A stretch of 59,775 nucleotides of DNA from Candidatus Desulfofervidaceae bacterium (GTDB taxonomy: Bacteria > Desulfobacterota > Desulfofervidia > Desulfofervidales > Desulfofervidaceae), in the NCBI GenBank assembly GCA_027064585.1, contig JAMOPI010000009.1:1-59775 (forward strand), given 5' to 3'. The position numbers and the translations under genes are program-made. The notes beneath the pieces were generated by a model. That model was not told the origin of the DNA and searched no databases. It saw only the letters and a list, made by a program, of their open reading frames with translations. Of the stretch, positions 41,919 through 51,281 are shown in pieces. The first letter of the stretch is position 1, and the number at the start of each line of letters is the position of its first letter.

Positions 41919-43325
41919 ATGGCACGGGTTTTAATTGCAAATCGGGCTGAGATTGCCATCCGGGTAATGCGTGCCTGTCAGGCCCTTGGGTTAGAGTATG
42001 TAATGGTGTATACTGAAGAGGATAAAGAGTCCCTTCATGTCCGCTTAGGCAGAGAAGGGGGTGGAAAGGTATTTCGGATTGCTAGTTATACTGATCCTAA
42101 TGAAATCCTAGAAATCGCTGACTACACTAAGTGTGACGCCATTCATCCTGGCTATGGCTTTTTGGCCGAAAACTATAGATTTGCCCGCAGAGTAACCTTG
42201 CGTAAACGGCCCTTAATCTTTATTGGACCTAGGTGGGAAGTTATACGAGAGCTAGGAAGCAAAATTAACACCAAGGCTGTGGCCCAACGCTTGGGCATAC
42301 CGGTAATTCCAGGTTCTGACCGTCCTATTTACAATGAAATGGAAGCTGAAAATATTGGCATGCAGTTGTTTCACTTGCAGTGGGAAGAAGGAATTAAACA
42401 CCCTGCCATTCTGGTTAAGGCATCGGCTGGTGGTGGTGGCATGGGTATAGAAGAAGTAACTGACTTAAATCAGCTACGAGCGGCCTATCGGCGCATCAGA
42501 AGATATGCCAAACGGGAATTTGGAGATGAAGGGGTATTGCTAGAAAAAAAATTGCCGGTTTTCAATCACATTGAGGTACAACTTGTCTGCAGTCGGCATG
42601 GGGAGCGCGTCCATTTTGGCACCCGAAACTGTACCATTCAGAGTATCTCTCGGCAAAAGCGGATAGAAGTAGCCCCTGCCTTTGATATAGATTATCAATA
42701 TCAATTTAACCCCAAAGAGGTGATAAAAAAAATCATTTATTATTCCCTTAAAATGGCTGCTTATTTAGACTATGATAGTGTAGGCACCTGGGAATGGATT
42801 GTTACACCAGAGGGTAAGTTTTACCTTTTAGAGGTCAATCCTCGCATTCAGGTAGAAAGTGGAGTATCTGGTTTGATTGCCCAGATTAAAAAGCAACCAC
42901 GAGGGGTGGATCTGGTTAAAGAACAAATTCGTCTTGCTCTAGGGGAAAAGCTTAAATATAAACAAAAACATATTTACTTTCAAGGCTGTAGCATTGAATT
43001 TCGGATTGTAGCTGAAGATACCAAACAGGGATTTCGGCCTTGGGGAGGTACCATTACCAAGTTTAAGTTTCCCCAGTATGATTGGTTAAAAGTATACAGC
43101 CATGTGCCCCAAGATCGGCCCTATACTATCCCCAGCAATTATGATCCCAATCTGGCCTTGGCTTTAGTATGGGGAAAAACAGTAGAAGAAGCTAAAAAAA
43201 GAGGGAAACAACTTTTAGAAGAAATAGAAATAGAAGGTAAAAATACGCAAGGAAAGCCAATTGTAACCAACATCCCCTTTTTAAAAGAAAAAATAAATGT
43301 AATTTTGCGATTTGTAACATGTTAG
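41919..43325 (+). CDS. accC: Biotin carboxylase subunit
   Basis: A 468-residue ATP-grasp biotin carboxylase. It starts MARVLIANRAEIAIRVMRAC, with CDAIHPGYGFLAEN, the glycine-rich ATP loop KASAGGGGMGIE, HIEVQLVCS, RNCTIQSISRQKRIEVAPA (usually RxCSxQRRxQKxxEExP, so the RRxQK block is altered) and EVNPRIQVES. It carboxylates biotin on a carrier protein using bicarbonate and ATP. A TTG at 41901 is an alternative start. It overlaps the carboxyltransferase gene by seven bases. Confidence 0.9.
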   Translation: MARVLIANRAEIAIRVMRACQALGLEYVMVYTEEDKESLHVRLGREGGGKVFRIASYTDPNEILEIADYTKCDAIHPGYGFLAENYRFARRVTLRKRPLIFIGPRWEVIRELGSKINTKAVAQRLGIPVIPGSDRPIYNEMEAENIGMQLFHLQWEEGIKHPAILVKASAGGGGMGIEEVTDLNQLRAAYRRIRRYAKREFGDEGVLLEKKLPVFNHIEVQLVCSRHGERVHFGTRNCTIQSISRQKRIEVAPAFDIDYQYQFNPKEVIKKIIYYSLKMAAYLDYDSVGTWEWIVTPEGKFYLLEVNPRIQVESGVSGLIAQIKKQPRGVDLVKEQIRLALGEKLKYKQKHIYFQGCSIEFRIVAEDTKQGFRPWGGTITKFKFPQYDWLKVYSHVPQDRPYTIPSNYDPNLALALVWGKTVEEAKKRGKQLLEEIEIEGKNTQGKPIVTNIPFLKEKINVILRFVTC

Positions 43326-45568
43326 AGCTGGAAAAAAAGGTTTTATTTTTACAGAAAAGATTGGTTTATTTGATGGATATTAAGGGTGAGCTTTTTGGCG
43401 ATCGTCTCGTCCCTCTTCAGAATTGGTTGGATACCCTCAAAAGTCAGCTTTATACCCTTTCGGCGGCAGAACTGAAAGATAGTTTAGATAAAATTGCCGC
43501 TCAGATTTACCTCTATGAAAAGGAAGCCGAAGAAAAACTTACCCCTTTAGACTATGTTCGCATTGTTCGCCATCCTTTCCGTATGACGTTAAAGGACATT
43601 TTAGAAAACGTCTACGATGACTATGTAGAGTTGGGAGGAGAAGATGAATGTAACATTGATCCGGCGGTGATTGCCGCCCGGGCTACAATTAGCCGTAAGG
43701 TAGGAAATCGCATTTATACTTACCAGGTAATGGTCCTCGGGCATGAAAAGGGACATGGAGAAGAATTTCGCAACGGCGGGAGTGCCAAGCCATGGGGAAA
43801 CGCTAAGGCACTACAATTTATGCAGGTAGCCGAGACAGAAGGCATTCCTATTCATTCCTATATTTTTACACCTGGTGCCTTTCCCATAGAGGATTATCCT
43901 GGCGCTGCCCAGCAGATTGCCCGCAATCTTTACGCCATGGCTGGATTAAAGGTGCCCATTATCTCCTTCATTTCTGAAGGTGGATCCGGTGGAGCCGAGG
44001 CCATAGGGCTTTCTGATCTAAGGCTTATGTTCTCACATGGTTACTACTCGGTCATCTCGCCTGAGGGGGCAGCAGCTATTGAAGGCAAGCTCAAAGAAGG
44101 AGAAAAGGCACCGCTAGACCTTGTGCGGCGTTGTGCCGAACAGTTAAAGATCACGGCAAAAGATAATCTAGAGCTAGGCACGATTGACCGCATTATTCAG
44201 GAACCTCCTTTAGGGGCAAAAAGCGAGGACTATGCGTTCTTCCAGCAACTCAAGAAGGAAGTTATCAAGGCCACTGATGAAGTTGTCCTCTCTGTAAAGA
44301 GCCTGAGTGCTTTAAGGGCTTATCATTTAAAGAAAAACGGACTACAGGACACTAGCAATATCTATATTCGTTGGGAACTGAATGAAAAGGAAAAACAGAA
44401 GCTTGTGCAAAAGCGTAGGCAAAAATATAGGGCCATGGCACGTAATTTTTATGCCGATTTGCGGAGTCCATGGCAAAAGAAGGTTGAAGAAGTTAAAAAT
44501 TACTTTTTAAGGGTAAAGACATATTTCTACTTTGACCTCCTTAAGCGTCCCAGACGTCGTTTAGAAAGGATTGGTGAGGACATAAAAGCAGAGGCACATG
44601 TAATCCTTAGCTACTTTTTTTCGCCTTTTATCCAATTGAAAGAAAGGTTCTTCCCGCCCAAACAGAAATATTACTTTAAACTAGAATATGAAACAGAGGT
44701 ATATGAAACAGAGGTAGAAGACACTCAATCAAACAACGGCTATGTCAGTCCTTTAGCCAAGGTAGATAAGACTATTACTTGCCCTAATGCCGAAAGGTGT
44801 GGGTGTTATGACATTTGGATTCCAGATCTTTACACCGACCTTTGTGGTATCTGCCCCAACTGTGGGCATCATTTTCCCTTGGAATATCAGTGGTATCTTA
44901 ACTGTCTCTTTGACAAAAATTCCGTCAGGGAGTTTAATGCCGAAATTGCCTCCATCAATCCCTTAGGTTATGAAGGATTTGACGCAAAACTAAATCAAGC
45001 CAAGCAAAAAACAGGCAGACACAGTGCCATTATTACCTTTGACGCCAAGGTTATGGGAATTAGTCTGGTTGTCGTCATGCTTTACACTGATTTTCGGGGA
45101 GGCACAGTGGGAGCGGCTGAAGGAGAAAAGTTTGTCCTTGCTTGTGAACGCGCAAGATTGCTTAGAAGACCACTTCTGGCCTATGTTCACGGGACGGCTG
45201 GCATTCGGATCCAAGAAGGTACGATAGGGGTCATCCAGATGCCCAAGTGCACGGTGGCGGTAAGGGAATACTTAGAAGCAGGGGGGCTTTATATCGTAGT
45301 CTATGACAACAATTCTTATGCCGGACCAGTGGCTAGTTTCTTAGGCTGTGCCCCTTATCAGTTTGCTATTCGCTCTTCTCGCATTGGCTTTGCCGGGCCA
45401 CGCGTGATAAGAGAAACCACAGGCACAGAAGTTCCTCCAGACTACCACTCGGCTGAAAACGCCTTGAAACGAGGCCATATTCAAGGTATTTGGGACAGGA
45501 GGGAATTTCGCAAAAACCTTTACATGGCCTTACGCACGATGGGGGGGAAGAATCTGTATTACAGGTAA
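43319..45568 (+). CDS. Fused acyl-CoA carboxyltransferase, alpha then beta
   Basis: A 749-residue single chain. Residues ~1-330 are AccA-like: PFRMTLKDILENVYDDYVEL, KGHGEEFRNGGSAKPWGNAK, then SEGGSGGAEAIGLSDLRLM and ISPEGAAAIE. A charged helical linker follows (~330-470). Residues ~485-749 are AccD-like, with a zinc-finger cysteine cluster (CPNAERCGC and LCGICPNCGHHF), VVVMLYTDFRGGTVGAAEGEK, YVHGTAGIRIQEGTIG and IGFAGPRVIRETTG. The alpha-first order is unusual: separate accA and accD, or D-then-A fusions, are commoner. The acceptor is probably acetyl-CoA, but propionyl-CoA cannot be excluded. Confidence 0.88.
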   Translation: MLELEKKVLFLQKRLVYLMDIKGELFGDRLVPLQNWLDTLKSQLYTLSAAELKDSLDKIAAQIYLYEKEAEEKLTPLDYVRIVRHPFRMTLKDILENVYDDYVELGGEDECNIDPAVIAARATISRKVGNRIYTYQVMVLGHEKGHGEEFRNGGSAKPWGNAKALQFMQVAETEGIPIHSYIFTPGAFPIEDYPGAAQQIARNLYAMAGLKVPIISFISEGGSGGAEAIGLSDLRLMFSHGYYSVISPEGAAAIEGKLKEGEKAPLDLVRRCAEQLKITAKDNLELGTIDRIIQEPPLGAKSEDYAFFQQLKKEVIKATDEVVLSVKSLSALRAYHLKKNGLQDTSNIYIRWELNEKEKQKLVQKRRQKYRAMARNFYADLRSPWQKKVEEVKNYFLRVKTYFYFDLLKRPRRRLERIGEDIKAEAHVILSYFFSPFIQLKERFFPPKQKYYFKLEYETEVYETEVEDTQSNNGYVSPLAKVDKTITCPNAERCGCYDIWIPDLYTDLCGICPNCGHHFPLEYQWYLNCLFDKNSVREFNAEIASINPLGYEGFDAKLNQAKQKTGRHSAIITFDAKVMGISLVVVMLYTDFRGGTVGAAEGEKFVLACERARLLRRPLLAYVHGTAGIRIQEGTIGVIQMPKCTVAVREYLEAGGLYIVVYDNNSYAGPVASFLGCAPYQFAIRSSRIGFAGPRVIRETTGTEVPPDYHSAENALKRGHIQGIWDRREFRKNLYMALRTMGGKNLYYR

Positions 45569-45641
45569 ATTAGACACAGCTTTACAGTTAAAGCTTTTAT
45601 AAGGGAGACTACACGTAAACTAAATTTTTAAGGAGTTTGTA

Positions 45642-45850
45642 ATGGGAGAGATAGTCATCAAAATTCCTTGTGATGAAAATAAATTTTTTGATTTAACTAA
45701 AGAGAATATTAATTCCGAGCTAAAAAAATAGAACGTGTTCTTAAAGAATTAAGACAAAAAAAGGCTTTAAGAGAGTTAATCAAACTAGCAGGAACTTTAC
45801 CAGAAGATTTTAAGATTTCTGATGAAGAATTATATATGCAAGGGGATTAA
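45642..45850 (+). pseudogene. Frameshifted antitoxin-like gene
   Basis: A start with AAGGAG upstream gives MGEIVIKIPCDENKFFDLTK and then a stop after an A7 run (45725-45731). One extra A would restore the frame to KIERVLKELRQKKALRELIK, LAGTLPEDFKISDEELYMQGD and TAA at 45848-45850. The ~70-residue product would look like a PIN-toxin antitoxin. Downstream ATGTTAAAAAGGTTCTAG could be the stub of a lost toxin. Transcript slippage at the A-run could still make a full product. Confidence 0.6.
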
Positions 45851-45871
45851 ATGTTAAAAAGGTTCTAGAGA

Positions 45872-46528
45872 ATGAAACCTACTCTGGGGTTTGAAGAAAT
45901 AGAAAAAGTTATTGCGGAGTTTAAAAGAAATCCTTTTCAGAATTACCCTGTCTTTACCCCTCACACCGGCGTAGTTTCCCTTAAGGTAAAAAAAGGAGAT
46001 AAAGTAAAGGGCACAAGCGGCAAGTGGTTGGAGAAAAAGGGCACGTTGTTATACACCTTAACGCGGCAAGGAAACGTAAAGCCCTTTTATGCCCCTATTG
46101 AAGGTGAAATAACTGATCTTAAAAAAGAATTAGAGGGACAGTTTGTAGAAGCCAATACCTATCTTTTAACCATTAGACACCGTTTATCCAAAGAAGAAAC
46201 GATCAACAAAATTCTAGAAAAATTCTTAGATATTTACCGGGCACCAGAAACGGCCAAATATTATCTAGCACCGGAGTTAAGTAAAAAGATTGAACAAAAG
46301 GGACTACAACAGATACTTATCCAGCCAGGGGATGAATTTTTGGTCATGTCCCGGATGAAACGGGATGTTACCCTTGTCTACGATGGTCAGCCGGGTATCA
46401 TTTATGCCCTTTATTTTAAGCCCAATACCACCATTGCCCAAGGTGAACCCCTTTTAGGTATCTGCCCACCTGAACAGGCAGAGTTCATTTCTAATTTGGT
46501 CAAGAAGATCCAATTAGAATGGGATTGA
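45872..46528 (+). CDS. Biotin/lipoyl-like carrier protein with two hammerhead motifs
   Basis: A 218-residue protein. Residues ~26-100 form one biotinyl/lipoyl-type hammerhead (GVVSLKVKKGDKVKG, then FYAPIEGEIT), but the usual MKM is replaced by RQGN, so it lacks the attachment lysine. Residues ~147-198 form a second domain with MSRMKRDV (K163 in the MKM position), GQPGIIYALYFKPN and GEPLLGI. K163 is the likely biotinylation site. Position between the carboxyltransferase and a biotin ligase (ten-base overlap) supports a BCCP role; it differs strongly from standard BCCP. Confidence 0.65.
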   Translation: MKPTLGFEEIEKVIAEFKRNPFQNYPVFTPHTGVVSLKVKKGDKVKGTSGKWLEKKGTLLYTLTRQGNVKPFYAPIEGEITDLKKELEGQFVEANTYLLTIRHRLSKEETINKILEKFLDIYRAPETAKYYLAPELSKKIEQKGLQQILIQPGDEFLVMSRMKRDVTLVYDGQPGIIYALYFKPNTTIAQGEPLLGICPPEQAEFISNLVKKIQLEWD

Positions 46529-47424
46529 TTCCCTTGCGTGATCCAGATAAAGAAATTATCCTTAAGGCTCAATACGAGGCCCTTAAGCCACAGGCCTTGG
46601 CTAAGCGGATAACAACATACGGAAAGGGAGCGAAACGGATCTGGCGCCGCGGAGCATTTATTGGTCATAAGCTATTTTATTTTAAACAAGCTATACGCAC
46701 GATGGAATTGGCTAAGGAATATGTTACTACCACTTCTAAAAAAGGCCAGGTGCCTTATTCGGGCACTGTCTTTATGGCTGAAACCCTTTTAAGGGCCAAG
46801 GGCAGATATACACGGAAATGGTTTGCCCCTAAAGGTGGACTATGGTTTAGTCTTTTAATTTATCCCGAAGTAGACACACCCTATATTTATCTTTATCCGC
46901 TAGTAGCAGGCATTGCCTGTTGTGAGGCCTTAAGAGAAATAGGTGTGAAAGCAACGCTAAAGTGGATAAATGACCTTTTGTACAATGGCCGTAAAATAGG
47001 AGGAATTTTAACTGAAACCTTCTTTTCCCCTCAAAAAGACCCATATCTTATTTTGGGAATAGGCATAAACCTAAATAATACCCTTCCTACTTTTCTTAAA
47101 AATACCGCTATTTCTGCTAAAGAAATTACGGGGAAGGAAATAGATATAGATCTCTTTTTTTGCTTCACGCTGCTAAAATTAATCTGGTATATAGGTTTAC
47201 TACACGAAGCAGAAATTCAAAAAAATACCAAAGGCATTATAGATATCTGGAGGCAATATACGGACTCTTTGGGCCGAAAGGCCATATATGGTGAAGATTT
47301 AACCAAAGAAAAAGGGGAAGAGGTGGAAATATTGGGTATTAATCCCTATGGAGGGCTTATTTTGCGTTTTTCTAAAACACAAGAAGTACAAACCGTTTAT
47401 TCGGGGGAGTTAATTTATTGTTGA
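46519..47424 (+). CDS. birA: Biotin-protein ligase
   Basis: A 301-residue ligase. The biotin- and ATP-binding segment is GRYTRKWFAPKGGLWFS (the GRGxxxRxW loop, modified), followed by KWINDLLYNGRKIGGILTE and GIGINLNN. The first ~55 residues are not the DNA-binding helix-turn-helix of repressor BirA, so it is probably a pure ligase. The C-terminal ~45 residues form a small SH3-like tail. It overlaps the carrier gene by ten bases and presumably modifies it. Confidence 0.85.
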   Translation: MGLIPLRDPDKEIILKAQYEALKPQALAKRITTYGKGAKRIWRRGAFIGHKLFYFKQAIRTMELAKEYVTTTSKKGQVPYSGTVFMAETLLRAKGRYTRKWFAPKGGLWFSLLIYPEVDTPYIYLYPLVAGIACCEALREIGVKATLKWINDLLYNGRKIGGILTETFFSPQKDPYLILGIGINLNNTLPTFLKNTAISAKEITGKEIDIDLFFCFTLLKLIWYIGLLHEAEIQKNTKGIIDIWRQYTDSLGRKAIYGEDLTKEKGEEVEILGINPYGGLILRFSKTQEVQTVYSGELIYC

Positions 47425-47434
47425 GGAGGTAATC

Positions 47435-48517
47435 ATGGCCAAAATAGATGCTTTTTTTGAATTAATGCAAAAGTATAAGGCATCCGATTTACACCTTTTG
47501 TCAGGTTCTCCGCCTATTTTAAGAATTAACGGAGAGTTACAAAGGGTGAAATATAAAGTACTAGACGATGTAGAATTAAAACCCATGCTTTATGAGATCA
47601 TTACCGAAGAGCAAGCTAAAGAATTTGAGGAGACAGGAGATCTTGACTTTGCCTATGAGGTGCCGGGACTAGCCAGATATAGGGCAAACTACTTCATGCA
47701 TAAAGATGGTATTGGGGCAGCCTTTCGGGAAATTCCCGAAAATATAAAGACCATTGATGAACTAGGTCTGCCTCAGGTGCTTAAAAGTTTCGCTTTATTG
47801 CCTAAAGGATTGGTGTTGGTTACCGGCCCCACAGGGAGTGGTAAGTCCACCACTCTGGCCGCCATTATTGACTACGCCAACGAAAAAAGAAAGGCTAGAA
47901 TTATCACTATTGAAGATCCCATAGAATTTGTCCATAAACACAAAAATTGTGTGATTAGCCACCGTGAGGTAGGACATCACACCCATTCCTTTGCCGCAGC
48001 ATTAAGGGCTGCCTTAAGAGAAGACCCCGATATTATTTTAGTGGGTGAAATTAGAGACTTAGAAACGGCTCGTCTGGTTATGGAAGCAGCAGCCACTGGA
48101 CACTTGGTTTTGAGCACTCTTCATACCGTTGGTGCAACTAAAACTGTGGATCGTTTGGTAGAAATGTTTCCTACTGATGAACAGAATTTTATCCGTTCAC
48201 TATTTTCTGATGTCATTCGGGGCGTTATCTCCCAGACATTATTTAAACGTATAGACCGTCCAGGAAGAGTAGCAGCCTTAGAAATTATGGTGGCTACCTA
48301 TGGTGTACGCAATCTGATTAGAGAAAATAAAACACATCAGTTGTCTTCTTTAATTCAAACTGGTAAAAAATATGGCATGCAGACACTGGACGATGCGATT
48401 ATGGATCTTCTTTCTAAGGGAGTTATAGATCCTGAAGATGCTTATCTCAACGCAATTGATAAAGCTAAATTTAAACCATTTTTAAAACGCATTCCCAAGG
48501 ATTTTACCGAGGTGTAA
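47435..48517 (+). CDS. pilT: Type IV pilus retraction ATPase PilT
   Basis: A 360-residue hexameric ATPase that depolymerises type IV pili. Features in order: the start FELMQKYKASDLHLLSGSPP, Walker A GPTGSGKSTTLAA (~residues 130-142), the aspartate box TIEDPIEFVHKH, Walker B DPDIILVGEIRDLETA and the histidine box TGHLVLSTLHT. The AIRNLIRE motif appears as GVRNLIRE. It starts an operon with a second PilT-like ATPase; GGAGGT precedes the ATG. Confidence 0.94.
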   Translation: MAKIDAFFELMQKYKASDLHLLSGSPPILRINGELQRVKYKVLDDVELKPMLYEIITEEQAKEFEETGDLDFAYEVPGLARYRANYFMHKDGIGAAFREIPENIKTIDELGLPQVLKSFALLPKGLVLVTGPTGSGKSTTLAAIIDYANEKRKARIITIEDPIEFVHKHKNCVISHREVGHHTHSFAAALRAALREDPDIILVGEIRDLETARLVMEAAATGHLVLSTLHTVGATKTVDRLVEMFPTDEQNFIRSLFSDVIRGVISQTLFKRIDRPGRVAALEIMVATYGVRNLIRENKTHQLSSLIQTGKKYGMQTLDDAIMDLLSKGVIDPEDAYLNAIDKAKFKPFLKRIPKDFTEV

Positions 48518-48518
48518 A

Positions 48519-49685
48519 ATGGATAAAAGAATCGCTGTTTATATCATTCAGAAAGTGCTTGAATTCTCAAAAAGTTTTTCAGATATTCTTTTTTCTCCTT
48601 GGCATCCTGTTGAAATTCTTGAAGAAGGAACAATAAAAAAGGTAGAAGTACCAGGAATCAAAGTCCTTTCTCCATTTCAAACAGAAACTCTTTCGTTGGC
48701 ACTCATAGATAACAGGAGACGCTTATTGCATGATCTAATTAGCACTGGTTCGTGTGATCTTTCTTATCAAGTAGGAAAAATACGGTTTAGAGTAAATGTT
48801 TTTGCTGAACAAACAGGTTATGCCATCGTCATGAGAAAGTTACCAGGAAAAGTGCCTACTATTGAAGAACTTGGGCTTCCTTCTATATTTAAAGAAATAG
48901 CTAAAGAGGTCTCAGGTATTGTACTTTTTGCTGGTCCTACAGGTAGTGGTAAGTCAACTTCTATTGCTGCTATTTTAGAAGAGATAAATCAGACGAAAAT
49001 GGTTCACATTGTTACTTTGGAAGACCCTATTGAATTTGCCTTTACCTCTTTCAAAGCCACTTTTAACCAGCGGGAATTAGGTTCTCACTTTAACGATTTT
49101 GCTACGGCCTTAAGGGCCGCTCTACGCCAGGCCCCGCATATAATTATGGTGGGAGAAATGCGGGATGCAGAAACCGTCAAAGTAGCCTTAAGTGCCGCTG
49201 AAACAGGACACCTGGTCGTAAGCACCATTCATGCTTCCTATGCAGGACAGGCTATTTCTAGAATAGTGGATATGGTGGGTAAGGAAGAGGAAAGCTTTAC
49301 CCGTGTCCGTTTAGCTGGAACATTACGCTGGATCATTTGTCAGAAGTTAATTCCTAAAAAAGATGGCCGCAGGCTGGCCATCTTTGAAATTTTAAGAAAT
49401 AATCTACGTGTGCAGGAGGCCATTTTACAAGGAGCCAAACCAAGTGTCTTTTATGATATTTTAGCCAAAGGTAGTGTATATGGTATGTGTACATTTGACC
49501 AACAATTGATAAGTGCTTACGAAAAACAGCTTATAGACGAAAAAACCGCCCTTACCTACGCTAGTTTCCGGTCAGTAGTAAGAAAAGGTATAGACCAAAT
49601 CAAGGCGAAACGAGGAGAGGCTACCTCCGACCTGAATGGGTTAGAGCTAGATATAGAAAAGGAAAATTCATTTCATCTACTTTAA
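48519..49685 (+). CDS. PilT/PilU-like retraction ATPase
   Basis: A 388-residue paralogue of the preceding PilT. It has Walker A AGPTGSGKSTSIAAI, the aspartate box TLEDPIEFAFTSF, Walker B APHIIMVGEMRDAETV and the histidine box TGHLVVSTIHA. The N-terminal domain is diverged. The C-terminal extension after GVYGMC-like VYGMCTFDQQL is acidic. Position right after pilT (one base) and divergence fit PilU, which assists PilT. Confidence 0.82.
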   Translation: MDKRIAVYIIQKVLEFSKSFSDILFSPWHPVEILEEGTIKKVEVPGIKVLSPFQTETLSLALIDNRRRLLHDLISTGSCDLSYQVGKIRFRVNVFAEQTGYAIVMRKLPGKVPTIEELGLPSIFKEIAKEVSGIVLFAGPTGSGKSTSIAAILEEINQTKMVHIVTLEDPIEFAFTSFKATFNQRELGSHFNDFATALRAALRQAPHIIMVGEMRDAETVKVALSAAETGHLVVSTIHASYAGQAISRIVDMVGKEEESFTRVRLAGTLRWIICQKLIPKKDGRRLAIFEILRNNLRVQEAILQGAKPSVFYDILAKGSVYGMCTFDQQLISAYEKQLIDEKTALTYASFRSVVRKGIDQIKAKRGEATSDLNGLELDIEKENSFHLL

Positions 49686-49696
49686 GGAGAAATAAC

Positions 49697-50110
49697 ATGA
49701 AAGTGTTATTAGTAGAAATACCACCCCAAATAGTTAAATTTATTCAATTAGCTTTAAAGCAGATAGATAAAGAAGTTATCACTCTTACTACTACTATTGA
49801 GGGGCTTTCAGATGCCCTTTATTTTCAAACCTATAAATTAGTTTTTTTTCTTGATCAGTCATATCCCAAATTTATACCTATCATAACTAAATTTCCAATG
49901 GAAAAACGAAGAGAAATGATCTTTGTATTATTTGTTGAAAGAGGTAGAAGTTTAGATCCGCTTCAGGCATTTATAAAACATGTAGATGCCGTAATTAATA
50001 TAGAAGAGCTTTCGGGGCTAGGTCAATATATTGAAAGTATTTTGGAAAATCATCAGCGACTCTACCGAGGTTTTTTTCAAGTATATCAAGCTGTAGAAGA
50101 AATGAAATAA
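49697..50110 (+). CDS. Degenerate receiver-like protein
   Basis: A 137-residue protein whose pattern (MKVLLVEIPPQIVKFIQLAL at the start, then YKLVFFLDQSYPKF) resembles a response-regulator receiver with an aspartate at position 53. The N-terminal acidic pair is reduced to E7, and the conserved lysine near the end is not evident. It may be a pseudoreceiver acting by protein contact. It sits between the PilT pair and the HD-GYP gene; AAGGAGAAA precedes the start. Low-level resemblance only. Confidence 0.5.
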   Translation: MKVLLVEIPPQIVKFIQLALKQIDKEVITLTTTIEGLSDALYFQTYKLVFFLDQSYPKFIPIITKFPMEKRREMIFVLFVERGRSLDPLQAFIKHVDAVINIEELSGLGQYIESILENHQRLYRGFFQVYQAVEEMK

Positions 50111-50128
50111 TCTAAAAAGTGATTTTTT

Positions 50129-51259
50129 ATGTCTAAACCTATCATCTTAGTAATAGACCGTAGCGAATTTAACCGGGAATTTGTAAAAGAATTTCTAGCA
50201 GAGGCCAGTGTTGTTGCTACCTCTAGTGGTAAAGAAGGATTACAAAGTCTTAAGCAGACTATTCCGCACTTAATTTTGCTTGAGCTACAATTGCCAGATA
50301 TGGACGGTATTAATTTTCTCACTCACATCCAACCGGTTATAAAAAAATATCATATTCCTGTATTGGTATTAGTATCGCGTAAACTTACTCGTCCTCAAAA
50401 AATTGAGCTCATTTCTTTAGGGTGTTATGATTTTATTATGAAACCAATTGACATTACCGAACTGCAACTACGGGTTAAACATGCCCTTGAGTTTAAAACA
50501 TATCAAGAGGAGTTAGAAAGAAAAGTAGCGGAAAAGACGCAAGAATTGCAAAAGGCATATAAGGCCCTTCAAAAAGCTAATCAGCAACTTAAAAAGGCCC
50601 ATCTAGAAATTATCAACATTCTAGGAAAAGTAGCCGAGTTAAAAGATGAAGGTACAGGGGCACATATTATAAGAACCAGTAAATATGTAGAAATCATTGC
50701 ACGGGCCTTAGGCTTGCCAAAAGAACAGTGTGAGATACTTGCTTATGCCTCTCCGCTTCACGATATAGGAAAAATATGTATTCCTGAGGTCATTTTACTC
50801 AAAAAAGGTAAACTGACGGATGAAGAGTTTGAAATCATGAAACTGCATACCAAAATGGGTGCAGCTATTTTAGAAGGAATAAATATTCCTTTGATTAAAA
50901 CTGCTAAGGAAATTGCTCTTACCCATCATGAAAAATGGGACGGTACTGGATATCCTCAAGGACTGAAAGGTACTGAAATACCTTTAAGTGGTAGAATTAT
51001 GGCCATTGCTGATGTCTTTGATGCCCTTTCTCAAGAAAGGGCCTATAAAAATGCTTGGCCTATAGAACAAATTATGAACTATTTTTTTGAAAACATGGGG
51101 CAACATTTTGATCCGCAGTTGGTGGATATATTTGCCTACCATCTGGATGAGTTTTTAGAGGTAAGAGATAAATTTAAAGATACGAAAACTAATCATTCAG
51201 AGTTAGCAGAATTTTTGGAAAAGATCAAATGGTTTTATCAGAAAAAATTATGTTTATAG
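50129..51259 (+). CDS. HD-GYP cyclic-di-GMP phosphodiesterase with degenerate receiver
   Basis: A 376-residue RpfG-like protein. Residues ~1-125 are a receiver in which the acidic pair is D10-R11 and the phosphoacceptor aspartate is E52 (LLELQLPDMDG), so normal phosphorylation is unlikely and E52 may mimic it. A coiled coil (~128-165) joins it to an HD-GYP domain with HDIGK (~211-215), HTKMGAAI, HHEKWDGTGYPQGLKG and IADVFDAL. This domain hydrolyses c-di-GMP to GMP. Being in an operon with two pilus-retraction ATPases, it probably ties pilus motion to c-di-GMP. Confidence 0.85.
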   Translation: MSKPIILVIDRSEFNREFVKEFLAEASVVATSSGKEGLQSLKQTIPHLILLELQLPDMDGINFLTHIQPVIKKYHIPVLVLVSRKLTRPQKIELISLGCYDFIMKPIDITELQLRVKHALEFKTYQEELERKVAEKTQELQKAYKALQKANQQLKKAHLEIINILGKVAELKDEGTGAHIIRTSKYVEIIARALGLPKEQCEILAYASPLHDIGKICIPEVILLKKGKLTDEEFEIMKLHTKMGAAILEGINIPLIKTAKEIALTHHEKWDGTGYPQGLKGTEIPLSGRIMAIADVFDALSQERAYKNAWPIEQIMNYFFENMGQHFDPQLVDIFAYHLDEFLEVRDKFKDTKTNHSELAEFLEKIKWFYQKKLCL

Positions 51260-51281
51260 CTATTACGAAAAGTTAAATCCC

